Below, in pieces: positions 37,705 to 46,320 of a DNA stretch of 64,000 nucleotides (positions within the stretch are counted from its first letter, which is position 1; the number at the start of each line of letters is the position of its first letter). The notes under the pieces were generated by a model, which was not told the origin of the DNA, did no database searches, and was given only the letters and a program-made list of their open reading frames with translations. A program made the position numbers and the translations under genes. The DNA is from Gammaproteobacteria bacterium (lineage in GTDB: Bacteria; Pseudomonadota; Gammaproteobacteria; Xanthomonadales; SZUA-36), in assembly GCA_030431095.1 (NCBI GenBank), contig JAUIJU010000004.1, positions 57,025 through 121,024 on the forward strand, given 5' to 3'.

Positions 37705-38522
37705 GCGAACGATCGCCGGGCGCGGGCGCGCCGCTGGACGCCGGCGCGATTCGCGCGGCCATGGGCGAGCAGGCCGCATTGCTGAAGGGCCTGGAGCTCG
37801 TCTCCGAAACCGGTTCCACCAATGCCGACCTGCTCGCACGGCCCCCTGGCCGGGCGCACGCGCAGGCCCTGCTGGCCGACTGCCAAACGGGCGGCCGCGG
37901 CCGGCGCGGTCGTCAATGGTTTTCGCCACCGGGTCGCAACCTCTATCTCAGCCTGGGTTGGCGGTTCGACCAGGGGCTGCTGGAGCCGGGGTTGCTGCCC
38001 CTGGCGGTGGCGGTGGGCGTGGCGCGGGCACTGGCGCGCGTCGGCCTGCGGGAGCACGGCATCAAGTGGCCCAATGACCTGGTGCGCCCGGAAGGCAAGC
38101 TGGGCGGATGCCTGGTGGAACTGCGCGGGAATCCGCGTCGCGACTGCCTGGCGGTGCTCGGCGTGGGCCTGAACGTGCACCTGCGCGGCGCGCCGGGCGT
38201 GGAGGTCATCGACCAGGCCTGGACCGACCTGGGAACCCATTGCCCCGCCGTGACGCGCAACGCGGTGGCGGGCGCTGTCCTGGCGGAGTTGCCCGTGGCG
38301 CTGGCCGAACTGGCGCACCACGGATTCCCTTCATTCCACGACGACTGGCGGCGGTTTGACGTATTGCGTGACCAGCCCGTCATGGTGCGCGGTGAGGGCG
38401 CTGACGCCTACGGCACCGCGCGCGGAATCGGACCCCGCGGCGGCCTGCTGCTGGAGCGCGACGGGGCGCGCGAGGAAGTCCTGGCCGGCGATGCCAGTGT
38501 GCGAAAGATGGATACACCATGA
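37701..38522 (+). CDS. birA: Biotin--protein ligase without DNA-binding domain
   Basis: A 273-residue BirA-type ligase that attaches biotin to acetyl-CoA carboxylase. It starts at GTG 37701, overlapping the plsY stop. Signature segments are SETGSTNADLLA, GGRGRRGRQWFSPPGRNL and IKWPNDLV. There is no N-terminal helix-turn-helix, so it should act only as an enzyme and not as a repressor, unlike E. coli BirA. Confidence 0.95.
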   Translation: MSERSPGAGAPLDAGAIRAAMGEQAALLKGLELVSETGSTNADLLARPPGRAHAQALLADCQTGGRGRRGRQWFSPPGRNLYLSLGWRFDQGLLEPGLLPLAVAVGVARALARVGLREHGIKWPNDLVRPEGKLGGCLVELRGNPRRDCLAVLGVGLNVHLRGAPGVEVIDQAWTDLGTHCPAVTRNAVAGAVLAELPVALAELAHHGFPSFHDDWRRFDVLRDQPVMVRGEGADAYGTARGIGPRGGLLLERDGAREEVLAGDASVRKMDTP

Positions 38523-38533
38523 AGAAATTTCCG

Positions 38534-38545
38534 TGATTATAATCA
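38534..38545 (+). promoter_or_regulatory. Palindrome containing a consensus -10 box
   Basis: TGATTATAATCA is a perfect 12-base palindrome with TATAAT at 38538-38543. The SPOR-like gene begins 35 bases further on. No good -35 is visible at 17 bases, so an activator or a regulator site may be involved. Confidence 0.5.
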
Positions 38546-38579
38546 GTCATTCCCTTCATCAACGGACTGCAAGGACGCC

Positions 38580-39233
38580 ATGCTCCGACTGATGGTTCTG
38601 ATATTGCTGGCCTGCAACCTGTTGCTGGTCGGCCTGCACGTGGCCAGCGCGCCGCATGATCGCCCCGAGCCGGTGATCGACGCGCCGCCTCTGCCGCCGG
38701 GCGTGCCCGAACTGCAACTGGTCGACGAACTGGCCCCGGAAGACCGCCCGGGCTTTGGTGACGCCAGGCAGTGTTTTTCCGCCGGCCCCTTCGAGACCGT
38801 GCCCACCCTGGTCCGCGCCAGGGAAGCCCTGGGCCCCGCCGTGCAGGACATTACCGAGCGCCAGAGCGAGGCGCTGGTGGAACTCGGCTACTGGGTGGCC
38901 CTGCCGCCCATGGCGGACTTCGCCGAGGCCGGCAAGGCCATGCAGGGCCTGCAGAAAGCGGGCCTGCAGGACATGGCGGTGGTGACCGACGAAACCGGCG
39001 AATTCCGCGTGTCGCTGGGATACTTCCTGGAAGAGGCGAACGCCCGCCGCCGCCGCGACCACGCCCGCAGCCTGGGCTTCGAGGCCGAAACCCGGCTGCA
39101 ACGCGAAACCCAGTTGCGTTACTGGCTGGACTACGCCTTCACCGACGACGCCCTGGCCGATCGCGCCGCCTCTGCCCTGCCCGCCGGCCAGCAACGCTCG
39201 ATTCCCTGCCCGGAAGGGGTGGCCTCGCAATAG
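38580..39233 (+). CDS. SPOR-like membrane-anchored protein of unknown function
   Basis: A 217-residue protein with a membrane anchor at residues 1-25 (MLRLMVLILLACNLLLVGLH). A proline-rich linker runs to about 60. The stretch ARQCFSAGPFETVPTLVRA, then SEALVELGYWVALPP, resembles the first half of SPOR domains, which bind denuded peptidoglycan at the division septum. A second similar segment (LQKAGLQDMAVVTD, FRVSLGYFLEEANARRR) follows. The ribosome-binding site AAGGA is five bases before ATG 38580. It precedes tRNA-Thr. Confidence 0.7.
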   Translation: MLRLMVLILLACNLLLVGLHVASAPHDRPEPVIDAPPLPPGVPELQLVDELAPEDRPGFGDARQCFSAGPFETVPTLVRAREALGPAVQDITERQSEALVELGYWVALPPMADFAEAGKAMQGLQKAGLQDMAVVTDETGEFRVSLGYFLEEANARRRRDHARSLGFEAETRLQRETQLRYWLDYAFTDDALADRAASALPAGQQRSIPCPEGVASQ

Positions 39234-39289
39234 CCGCGGCAAAGACCCTGGGTCACCTCCCTGAAAACGCGATAAAATAACGCCACCGT

Positions 39290-39365
39290 GCCGGTATAGC
39301 TCAGTTGGTAGAGCAACTGATTTGTAATCAGTAGGTCCCGAGTTCGAATCTTGGTGCCGGCACCA
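39290..39365 (+). tRNA. tRNA-Thr (anticodon UGU)
   Basis: A complete 76-base cloverleaf with the 3' CCA encoded. The acceptor stem pairs GCCGGTA with TGCCGGC, including one G-T pair. The anticodon stem ACTGA/TCAGT holds the loop TTTGTAA, giving UGU. The T arm contains GAGTTCGAATC. No integrase or duplicated 3' end is nearby. Confidence 0.97.
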
Positions 39366-39384
39366 TCTATCACCCTCTCCAGCT

Positions 39385-40023
39385 TCACGTCCTGACGATC
39401 CGCCAGGCCACTTCCTGCAATTCACGCAGCCCACGCTCGATGAAGCGTGGCTCGTCTTCCAGCACCTCGTTGCGTTCGAGTTCCTCGACGTCGGCCAGGC
39501 CGTCGAACAGGCGGCGGACTTCCCCGCCGGTGACGCTGAACGGCGGGCCGTCCATTGCCGCGGGGTCGTATTCCAGGGTGATCAGGAGTCCGGCCGCGCC
39601 GGGGGCGAGCCGGGAGGCCAGGGTTTTGACGTAGCCCGGCCGGGTTTCCGGGGGCAGGGCGACCAGGGCCGCGCGGTCGTAGAAGGCCGCAAAGTCGGTC
39701 GGTAACGGCGCCGTGAACCAGTCACCGCACAGCAACCGGTAGCCCTTGCCTTCGTAGCCGAGCGAGGTGCGGTCCAGGTCCAGGCCGTTCTCGTCCACGA
39801 ACTGGGTCAGCGCCGAATCGCTGAATTCCACGCCGGTGACCGGGTGCCCCTGCTCATGCAGCCAGACCATGTCCCGGGTCTTGCCGCACAGCGGCACCAC
39901 TACGGGGCCGGCGCCGTTCAGGCCGAGAACTGGCCAGTGCCGGGCCAGCAGGTGGTGGGTGGCCTCGCGGTGGAAACCGGTGCGCTTGTCCTGCCAGGCC
40001 TGCAGCCAGAATTCCCTGTCCAC
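39385..40023 (-). CDS. tpm: Thiopurine S-methyltransferase family protein
   Basis: A 212-residue SAM-dependent methyltransferase. It starts at GTG 40023, with GGAG a few bases upstream, and opens DREFWLQAWQDKRTGFH, the family signature. The SAM-binding stretch is VVVPLCGKTRDMVWLHEQG. Bacterial homologues methylate thiols, selenium or tellurium compounds. It is coupled to the upstream membrane protein gene, whose stop lies two bases before the start. Confidence 0.93.
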   Translation of the reverse strand: MDREFWLQAWQDKRTGFHREATHHLLARHWPVLGLNGAGPVVVPLCGKTRDMVWLHEQGHPVTGVEFSDSALTQFVDENGLDLDRTSLGYEGKGYRLLCGDWFTAPLPTDFAAFYDRAALVALPPETRPGYVKTLASRLAPGAAGLLITLEYDPAAMDGPPFSVTGGEVRRLFDGLADVEELERNEVLEDEPRFIERGLRELQEVAWRIVRT

Positions 40024-40025
40024 GT

Positions 40026-41591
40026 TCAGTCTCCTTCGGTGTTCGTGTCCACGCCGTTCCAGCGCCCCGTTTCGTCGAACCGCCAGCCAGGCGGAATGCG
40101 GGTCAGGCGGTACCAGCGGAACTGGTCGAATCGCGGGTCCGGCGAAATCCTACCGGATACGGGCACGGCCTGCCGCATCGCCCGGTATCGTTCGGCCGGC
40201 GTGTCCACCGATTTCAGCTCACCCGGCCGGGTGGCCGGTTCAAAACCGGAATTGAGCACGAACACCCGCTGGTAGCGCGTGAAGTCCTCGCGTTGCACGC
40301 GGGTGACCAGCGTGGCGGGAACCCGCAGGAACCAGTTCGCTAGCGGGGCCACGGCATAGGGCGCGATGACCAGGTCACGCCCGGTGAACGATTCGCCGGC
40401 GGACAGCTCGCGCAACTCCGCTGCCACCGCGGCCTTGTCGGGGATGGGCCGCAGCAGGTTGGCGACCTCGCCGGCGGTCATCACCAGGACGCCCAGCCCG
40501 GCGGCGGCCACCCCCCAGCGCACCGGTCGCGGTCGCTGGGCCTGCGCCAGGTGCAGCCCGGCCAGGAACAACCCGGGCAAGGGAAGGAACAGGACAAAAC
40601 GTGTGAGCACTTCCTGTTCCAGCGCCGGAAACAGCAGCAGGCCGACAAACAGCAGGTTGGCCAGCCAGAACACGCGGTCGGCGACCGGCAGGGCGGCGCG
40701 TGTTGCGCGGGATGCCGCCGCCAGCCAGGCCAGCACGCCGTAGGGAATCACGATGCCGGCCAGGATTGCCGTTTTGCGCGTCATCGACGCGGGGCCAAAC
40801 AGGCTACCCAGCAGGGAGTGTCGCCAGCCATCGGTGAGCAGGGCCTCCACGCGGGCCATTGCCGCGGGATCGAACGCCAGCAGCGATGTCGCGGCCAGTG
40901 CGGTCGCAGCCAGGCCGACGAACAGCAACAGCGCGAGGTGGACCCAGGCTCCCCGCGCCACCCCTATCGCGCCGGCGACGGCGGCCAGCCACAACAGCGC
41001 GACCGCCAGCGTGCCCAGGTGGGTCAGTGCGATCAGCACGAAACAGCCCAGCGCGGCCCAGGCCCAGCGGGGGCTCGCCAATGCGCGATGGCTGGCCGCC
41101 ATCAAGCCTGCCAGCCACAACATGCCCAGCATGTTCTTCTGCAGCAGTTCGGGCAGGTGTACGAACGTGAGGGGCAGGAACGCCGCCATCGCCACCAGCG
41201 CCCAGCCGGCCCGGCCCAGGGGCCGGTCGCCGTGGATCTCGCGCAGGACCGCCCAGCAGGGCCAGGCGATCAGCGCGGGCGCCAGGCACATCAGGAACCG
41301 TTGCGCGTGGATGATGGCCGGGTCGGTGTCCATGCCCAGGGCGGTAAGCGCGCCGGCGAGGCCCGCGTAGGCATGAAACAGCAGCGGCAGGTCGGCGAAG
41401 GGCAGGGCGCCGTCCAGCAGCAGGCCGCGGGTCTGCACCCAGTACCAGGGCGCGTGGTTGAACCAGCCCATGAACTCGGGCCGTGTCCACCACAGGGCGA
41501 CGCTTCGGCACAGGAAGGCGAAGAGGATCAGCGCGACCAGCGGGGCGACGTCGCCCCGGCGTTGGCGGGTGGCGTGAATGGGCAAACTCAT
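40026..41591 (-). CDS. Polytopic membrane protein, GT-C glycosyltransferase-like
   Basis: A 521-residue inner membrane protein with about ten to eleven helices. Helix 1 is VALILFAFLCRSVALWW, followed by a polar loop and more helices up to about residue 395. A C-terminal periplasmic-looking domain of about 110 residues follows. The layout resembles GT-C glycosyltransferases (PMT/ArnT group), but a clear metal-binding DXD or ExD is not seen, so the family is a guess. The following tpm gene is directly coupled. Confidence 0.6.
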   Translation of the reverse strand: MSLPIHATRQRRGDVAPLVALILFAFLCRSVALWWTRPEFMGWFNHAPWYWVQTRGLLLDGALPFADLPLLFHAYAGLAGALTALGMDTDPAIIHAQRFLMCLAPALIAWPCWAVLREIHGDRPLGRAGWALVAMAAFLPLTFVHLPELLQKNMLGMLWLAGLMAASHRALASPRWAWAALGCFVLIALTHLGTLAVALLWLAAVAGAIGVARGAWVHLALLLFVGLAATALAATSLLAFDPAAMARVEALLTDGWRHSLLGSLFGPASMTRKTAILAGIVIPYGVLAWLAAASRATRAALPVADRVFWLANLLFVGLLLFPALEQEVLTRFVLFLPLPGLFLAGLHLAQAQRPRPVRWGVAAAGLGVLVMTAGEVANLLRPIPDKAAVAAELRELSAGESFTGRDLVIAPYAVAPLANWFLRVPATLVTRVQREDFTRYQRVFVLNSGFEPATRPGELKSVDTPAERYRAMRQAVPVSGRISPDPRFDQFRWYRLTRIPPGWRFDETGRWNGVDTNTEGD

Positions 41592-41793
41592 TCACCGTTT
41601 AGACGTGGGCAGCGCCGACAAGGTTACTGCCGATGGATCCCTGCCCATGGTGTGAATGCGGTGCCTGCTTCAACCTGCAGCAGCCCCTCCACCGCCATGC
41701 CCAGGTCCATGTGCCCCCCGTCCCAGGCCCGCACCGGGGTGCGCGGGGTGATGCCCAGCCCCAGCGCGGCGTTGCGGCGGGTCAGTTGGTGGA

Positions 41794-41809
41794 CGTTTCC
41801 GCGGAAACG
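41794..41809. promoter_or_regulatory. Perfect 16-base palindrome upstream of nucleotide-transporter-like gene
   Basis: CGTTTCCG-CGGAAACG is a perfect 16-base palindrome, centred about 70 bases before the transporter start. It lies in a 280-base intergenic stretch where I see no convincing gene. A short minus-strand open frame (41624-41890) overlaps it without recognisable family. The palindrome is a candidate dimer-binding operator. Confidence 0.45.
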
Positions 41810-41871
41810 CCTTCCGCCTTCCGCCTGGCATACACTGTCCGCTACCACCACCAGCAGCTGCAGCCTGACCC

Positions 41872-43272
41872 ATGTCCGACACCACGACACTCGACAACCG
41901 CGGGTCGCTCGACCGCTTCCTGAACCTGTTCACCGAGGTGCGCAGCGGCGAGTCGGCGCAGGCGCTGGCCCTGGCGCTGAACATCTTCCTGATCCTCACG
42001 GCCTACTACATTCTCAAGCCGGTTCGCGAGGCCCTGATCCTGGCCACCGAGGGCGGCGCCGAGCTCAAGAGCTATGTCTCGGCCGGACAGGTGGTGCTGT
42101 TCCTGTTCCTGGTGCCGCTGTACGGCTGGCTGGCCAGCCGTTTTCCGCGCCGCCAGCTGATCAGCCGGGTCACCCTGTTTTTCGTGGCCTGCCTGGGTGT
42201 GTTTTACGCGCTGGCGGTGGGCGGGGCGCCCATCGGGGTGGTGTTCTTTTTGTGGATCGGCATCTTCAACATGATGGTGCCGGCCCAGTTCTGGGCCTTC
42301 GCCAACGACCTCTACAACGCCCGTGACGGTGAACGGCTGTTCGTGATCGTGGCCTTCGGCGCGTCCGCCGGCGCGGTGTTCGGCAGCGCATTGACCGGGC
42401 GGCTGATCGAACCGCTGGGGGTATACCCCCTGCTGTTGCTGTCCGGGGCGATTTTGCTGGCCAGCCTGGGGGTGACCCTGTGGGTGGACAGCCATGCGCG
42501 CGTCAGGGGCTCCGAGTCGAAGGGCGCAGCGGGCGAGGCATCGCCCGGAGCCGCGTCAGCCGCCACGCCCACGCCCGCGGACCAGACCCTGGGTGACGAA
42601 GGCGCCTTCAGGGTGCTGTTCCGCAGCCGCTACCTGGTGCTGATCGCCCTGCTGATGCTGTTCCTGAACTGGGTCAACACCACCGGCGAGTACATCCTGG
42701 GCCGTACCGTGGTGGAGGCGGCGGAAGCGGCCGTGGCGCAATCCGCCGGCGCCGTGGACGAGTCCTCGTTCATCGCCCGCTTCTACGCCGACTTCTTCGC
42801 CGTGGTCAACGTGCTGGGGCTGTTGCTGCAACTGTTCGTGGTCTCGCGGGTGCTCAAGTACCTGGGCCTGGGCGTGGCCATCCTGATCCTGCCGCTGATC
42901 GCCCTGGGCGGATACGCCATCGCGGCCTTCCTGCCCGTGCTGGCCATCATTCGCTGGGTCAAAACCGCCGAGAACGCCACCGACTACTCCCTGAACAACA
43001 CGGTGCGCCAGGCCCTGTTCCTGCCCTGCAGCCGCGAGGAGAAGTACAAGGCCAAGCAGGCCATCGACACCCTGTTCGTGCGCGCCGGCGACGTACTGTC
43101 GGCGGCGCTGGTGTTCCTCGGCACGGTCTGGCTGAGCTTTTCCACGCAGCAGTTTGCCCTGGTCAATATCGCGCTGGTGGTCGTGTGGCTGGCGCTGGCG
43201 TTCTGGATCGGGCGTGAGTACCGGCGGCGGGTCGGCAGCGGGGGCGTGCCGTCCCCGGATGAGGCGCGGTGA
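41872..43272 (+). CDS. NTT/Tlc-like nucleotide transporter family protein
   Basis: A 466-residue membrane protein with about twelve helices. The opening FLILTAYYILKPVREALIL, then KSYVSAGQVVLFLFLVPLYGWLASRFPRR, is like that of the ADP/ATP translocase (NTT/Tlc) group of MFS-like carriers. The C-terminal half contains LNNTVRQALFLPCSREEKYKAKQAIDT, also typical of that group. NTT proteins of obligate intracellular bacteria exchange ATP and ADP with the host. Homologues in free-living bacteria exist, but their substrates are mostly unknown. The start ATG 41872 lacks a strong ribosome-binding site. Confidence 0.75.
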   Translation: MSDTTTLDNRGSLDRFLNLFTEVRSGESAQALALALNIFLILTAYYILKPVREALILATEGGAELKSYVSAGQVVLFLFLVPLYGWLASRFPRRQLISRVTLFFVACLGVFYALAVGGAPIGVVFFLWIGIFNMMVPAQFWAFANDLYNARDGERLFVIVAFGASAGAVFGSALTGRLIEPLGVYPLLLLSGAILLASLGVTLWVDSHARVRGSESKGAAGEASPGAASAATPTPADQTLGDEGAFRVLFRSRYLVLIALLMLFLNWVNTTGEYILGRTVVEAAEAAVAQSAGAVDESSFIARFYADFFAVVNVLGLLLQLFVVSRVLKYLGLGVAILILPLIALGGYAIAAFLPVLAIIRWVKTAENATDYSLNNTVRQALFLPCSREEKYKAKQAIDTLFVRAGDVLSAALVFLGTVWLSFSTQQFALVNIALVVVWLALAFWIGREYRRRVGSGGVPSPDEAR

Positions 43273-43333
43273 AGCCGGCACGGACCTTGTGCTACCGTGC
43301 GCGAATGACGCCACCGGCTGACAATTGATCAGG

Positions 43334-44290
43334 ATGCAAGCCGAACCGCGGCTGTATGCCTACGACGGCGGTGTGACGGCCGTCGACAGCGGCTTCAATC
43401 GCTCGCAAATGGCCGCGTGTTACCTGCTGGAGTCGGACACGTCGGTGGCGGTGATCGAAACCGGCACCAACGACAGCGTGCCGCGCATCCTCAAGGCGCT
43501 GGAAGCGCGCGGGCGATCAGCGGAAGACGTGCAGTACGTGATCGTGACCCACGTGCACCTGGACCACGCCGGCGGCGCCGGCAGCCTGATGCAGGCCTGC
43601 CCCAACGCGACCTTCCTGGTGCACCCGCGGGGCGCGCGGCACATGATCGACCCGTCCAGGCTGGAAGCCAGCGTGCGGCAGGTCTACGGCGACGAAGTGT
43701 TCAACCGGGACTATGGCACCCTGGTGCCGATCCCCGAGTCACGCACGCGCGTGGTGGAAAGCGGCGAAACCCTGGAGCTGGACGACCGGCCGCTGCACTT
43801 CCTGGACACGCCGGGCCACGCCCGCCACCATTTCTGTATCTGGGACGAGACCACCCGCGGCTGGTTCACCGGCGACACCTTCGGACTGTCCTACCGGGAG
43901 CTGGACACCGCCAGGGGGCCATTCATCTTTCCCACCACCACCCCCATCCAGTTCGACCCGGGCGCCCTGAAGAACTCGGTGGAACGGCTGATGGCCAGGG
44001 ATCCCGACTGGATGTACCTGACCCATTTCGGCCGCGTCGGCGATACCGCGCGCCTGGCCGGCGACCTGCTCGGGCGCATCGATGAACTGGTGGCCATCGC
44101 CGAGCGCTACAGCGACGCCGAGCGCCGCGGCAAGGTGATTGCCGCCGCCATGCTCGACGGGCTGGAAGAGGCCGCGCGGGATCACGGGGTGAAACTGAGC
44201 AGCGAGGACTTCCACGCCGTGGTCGCCACCGACGTGCAGCTCAACACCCAGGGCCTGGAGTTCTGGCTGGATCACCGGGGCGGGCGCTGA
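43334..44290 (+). CDS. Metallo-beta-lactamase fold hydrolase
   Basis: A 318-residue MBL-fold protein with the zinc-binding THVHLDHAGG near residue 75, further histidines in DTPGHARHH, and the aspartate in FTGDTFG. MBL enzymes of this type hydrolyse thioesters, lactones or phosphate esters; no substrate is evident. The start is taken at ATG 43334. An in-frame TTG at 43325 is an alternative. It is not clearly co-regulated with the upstream transporter. Confidence 0.85.
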   Translation: MQAEPRLYAYDGGVTAVDSGFNRSQMAACYLLESDTSVAVIETGTNDSVPRILKALEARGRSAEDVQYVIVTHVHLDHAGGAGSLMQACPNATFLVHPRGARHMIDPSRLEASVRQVYGDEVFNRDYGTLVPIPESRTRVVESGETLELDDRPLHFLDTPGHARHHFCIWDETTRGWFTGDTFGLSYRELDTARGPFIFPTTTPIQFDPGALKNSVERLMARDPDWMYLTHFGRVGDTARLAGDLLGRIDELVAIAERYSDAERRGKVIAAAMLDGLEEAARDHGVKLSSEDFHAVVATDVQLNTQGLEFWLDHRGGR

Positions 44291-44328
44291 AAAAAACCGG
44301 GCGCCGCCACCGTGGTGACAGCGCCCGG
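44290..44328 (-). terminator. Rho-independent terminator of the duplicated-domain protein gene
   Basis: Arms CCGGGCGC (44297-44304) and GCGCCCGG (44321-44328) enclose a small CACC/GGTG stem. A run of A on the plus strand (44290-44296) gives a T tract on the minus strand. It lies 40 bases past the stop of the minus-strand gene and abuts the MBL gene stop. Confidence 0.8.
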
Positions 44329-44367
44329 CCCGTCCCCCTCTACGAATCGTGAGCGCGGGTGCCCGAC

Positions 44368-45852
44368 TCAGGGGCACACCCCCGGCACCAGCTTCTGCAC
44401 CGGCATCTCGAACTGGGCGAACTCGGGCTGGCCGAGCGGGTCCGGCGTGATCAACGCGATGCCGCTGTTGCAGTCCGTGAACAGGAACATCAGGCTGCCC
44501 CAGAAGGTCCGTACCACGTCATCGGGGTCGAAGTCCGCGCCGAAGTCCGCACCGCTGGTGATGACCAGGTCGTCGAACACCATCTGGCTGCCGGCGCGGG
44601 TGCCCGTACCGATCAGCCAGACCTGTTCCCCGTCCAGGTAGGTATACCAGGTCAGTACGTAAATGCCGGTTTCGCCCTGCGCGGCGATCTGGAAGCCCTC
44701 GCCGTCGCGCTGCGGATCGTACAGCGTGCCCTGGAAGGCCAGCGTATCGTCGTCGGCGCCGTCTCCCTGGCAGTCGTCGGGAATGACCTTGGTGGTGTCC
44801 AGGGTGATGGGCTCGAAGGCGGCCAGCAGGGGCAGGAGTTCGATGCTCGCGTCGTTGCAGCCGCTCCAGCTCATGATGGCGGTGCCCCAGGGGGTGCGCA
44901 TCACATCGTCGGGGTCAAAGTCGTTGCCGAAGTCGGCGCCCGAAGTCAGGGTCATGTCGAAGATGACCTGGCCGTTGGACAGGGTGCCGACGCCGATGAT
45001 CCAGGCCTGGGCGCCGTCCAGGAACAAGTAGCAGGTCAGGATGATGGTCACGCCGTCGCCTTCCAGGGTCACCTGGCAGCCCTCGCCGCTGCGGTCCGGG
45101 TTGAAGTAGGTGCCGGAAACGAAATCGATCAGCTGCTCGTCCGGTGGCGGGTCGTCGGGGTTGTCCGGCGGTTCCTTGTCGGGGCCGTCACCGATGGGTC
45201 CCGTGGTGGACAGCGCGCCGATGCGGGTGACGCCCTGCGCACCTTCGCTGTAGCCGGCCACCAGCACGACGTGGGAAACCGCGCCCGTGTTGAAATCGAA
45301 GAAGGGGTCCAGCGGATTGACGAAATCCGCGATGGGAATCGAGTAATCACCGGGCGCCGGATTTTCGATGAAGGCGACGACGCCGTTGGTGACGCCCCCG
45401 CTGATGACGGCACTGGTGTCCACGGAGCCGTCGATCAGGAACATGGCCACGATGGCGCCCGGCGGCGCCTCCAGCACCTCGAACTCGAAGGCGCCCGCCT
45501 GCGTGAGGTCGAAGGTGGAACCGTCCTCGTCCGCAGTCCACGCCACGGTGCAGCCGCCACCGTTGTCTTCGTCGGCGCCGGTGAAGGCCAGGTCGCACTC
45601 GAACGCTCCGCCGCCGATGCGGGCGGTGGCGGTGGAGCCCGGCGCCGAGTCTTCGCCGACGACCGGTGACATCACGCGAAATCCGCCCAGTACCGAGGGA
45701 ACGAAATCGGTGGCCTGGTCTTCGGTGGGTTCCTCGCCCGGGCCGAGCGTGATCGGTCCGTGCGGCACGGTGAAGTCGTCCACCACGTCGGCGAACGAGG
45801 CGCCCGCGGTGATCAGCAGGGTAAGGAAAAGCAGGATCTGTCGGCGGTTCAT
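44368..45852 (-). CDS. Secreted protein with a duplicated C-terminal domain
   Basis: A 494-residue protein with a signal peptide (about 1-21, MNRRQILLFLTLLITAGASF). Residues 25-230 are acidic and beta-rich, without a recognised family. A Pro/Asp-rich linker (DKEPPDNPDDPPPDEQ) leads into two similar domains of about 115 residues. Domain 1 has YFNPDRSGEGCQV, DGAQAWIIGVGTLSNG and TSGADFGNDFDPDDVMRT; domain 2 has LYDPQRDGEGFQI, DGEQVWLIGTGTRAG and TSGADFGADFDPDDVVRT. I recall similar domains in xanthomonad secreted proteins, function unknown. ATG 45852 has a GGAG seven bases upstream. Confidence 0.8.
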   Translation of the reverse strand: MNRRQILLFLTLLITAGASFADVVDDFTVPHGPITLGPGEEPTEDQATDFVPSVLGGFRVMSPVVGEDSAPGSTATARIGGGAFECDLAFTGADEDNGGGCTVAWTADEDGSTFDLTQAGAFEFEVLEAPPGAIVAMFLIDGSVDTSAVISGGVTNGVVAFIENPAPGDYSIPIADFVNPLDPFFDFNTGAVSHVVLVAGYSEGAQGVTRIGALSTTGPIGDGPDKEPPDNPDDPPPDEQLIDFVSGTYFNPDRSGEGCQVTLEGDGVTIILTCYLFLDGAQAWIIGVGTLSNGQVIFDMTLTSGADFGNDFDPDDVMRTPWGTAIMSWSGCNDASIELLPLLAAFEPITLDTTKVIPDDCQGDGADDDTLAFQGTLYDPQRDGEGFQIAAQGETGIYVLTWYTYLDGEQVWLIGTGTRAGSQMVFDDLVITSGADFGADFDPDDVVRTFWGSLMFLFTDCNSGIALITPDPLGQPEFAQFEMPVQKLVPGVCP

Positions 45853-45939
45853 CGGGTGCTCCGGCAGTTTGAAAATGAAGGGGCCTGTTCGTTCTGACGC
45901 AAAGCCTTCCCAAAACCCGCCACGGTGCCGGAATCGCGG

Positions 45940-45968
45940 TTGAAATACCCCGGGGATTCCGTCACAAT
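45940..45968 (+). promoter_or_regulatory. Candidate sigma-70 promoter for the 71-residue protein gene
   Basis: TTGAAA (45940-45945) and CACAAT (45963-45968) are separated by 17 bases, giving 9 of 12 consensus positions. It is the best plus-strand match in the 199-base divergent intergenic region, about 84 bases before the small gene. Confidence 0.5.
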
Positions 45969-46051
45969 GCGCCGCAATCTGGGGGGTCCCGATACGAGCG
46001 CGGCGGGGTATTCGATCGCGTTCACCAGATTGACGAGGATCCCCCCTGCGC

Positions 46052-46267
46052 ATGAAACCGCGACGCTGTCACGCATCGAATCCACGGTTTTCTCGACGCC
46101 CACTGAAGTCCATCCTGACCGCGCCCCTGGCGGCGTTGCCCTGCGCCTCGGCGCTGGCGGCCGACGGGGTCGTCCACGGTCTGAATGGCTGGGCGCTGTT
46201 CGGCGGAATATTCGGGGTACTGGCGCTTGGCCTGTACCTGCAGTCAACAAGAAGGCGAATCAGCTGA
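46052..46267 (+). CDS. Small membrane protein with signal-like start, 71 residues
   Basis: A 71-residue product. The N-terminus is basic, then LTAPLAALPCASALAADG suggests a signal peptide. The C-terminus is a hydrophobic helix (GWALFGGIFGVLALGLYLQ) followed by STRRRIS, an arrangement reminiscent of sorting-type tails (helix then arginines). No known family is recognised. A candidate promoter lies upstream and a clear terminator 54 bases downstream, supporting a real transcript. The ribosome-binding site is weak. Confidence 0.5.
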   Translation: MKPRRCHASNPRFSRRPLKSILTAPLAALPCASALAADGVVHGLNGWALFGGIFGVLALGLYLQSTRRRIS

Positions 46268-46320
46268 CTCAGAGAAAGCCAGAGCCATTCGCTGATAAGA
46301 AAAGCAATAACAATAAGACT

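Noticed and set aside
39290..39365. tRNA-Thr as an integration site of a mobile island
   Set aside because: No integrase, direct repeat of the tRNA 3' end or atypical gene block is seen on either side.
41624..41890. A short minus-strand frame, possibly the end of a lost gene
   Set aside because: The 88-residue product has a plausible composition, but no family is recognised and it overlaps the palindrome and the start of the transporter gene. Kept out of the gene list.
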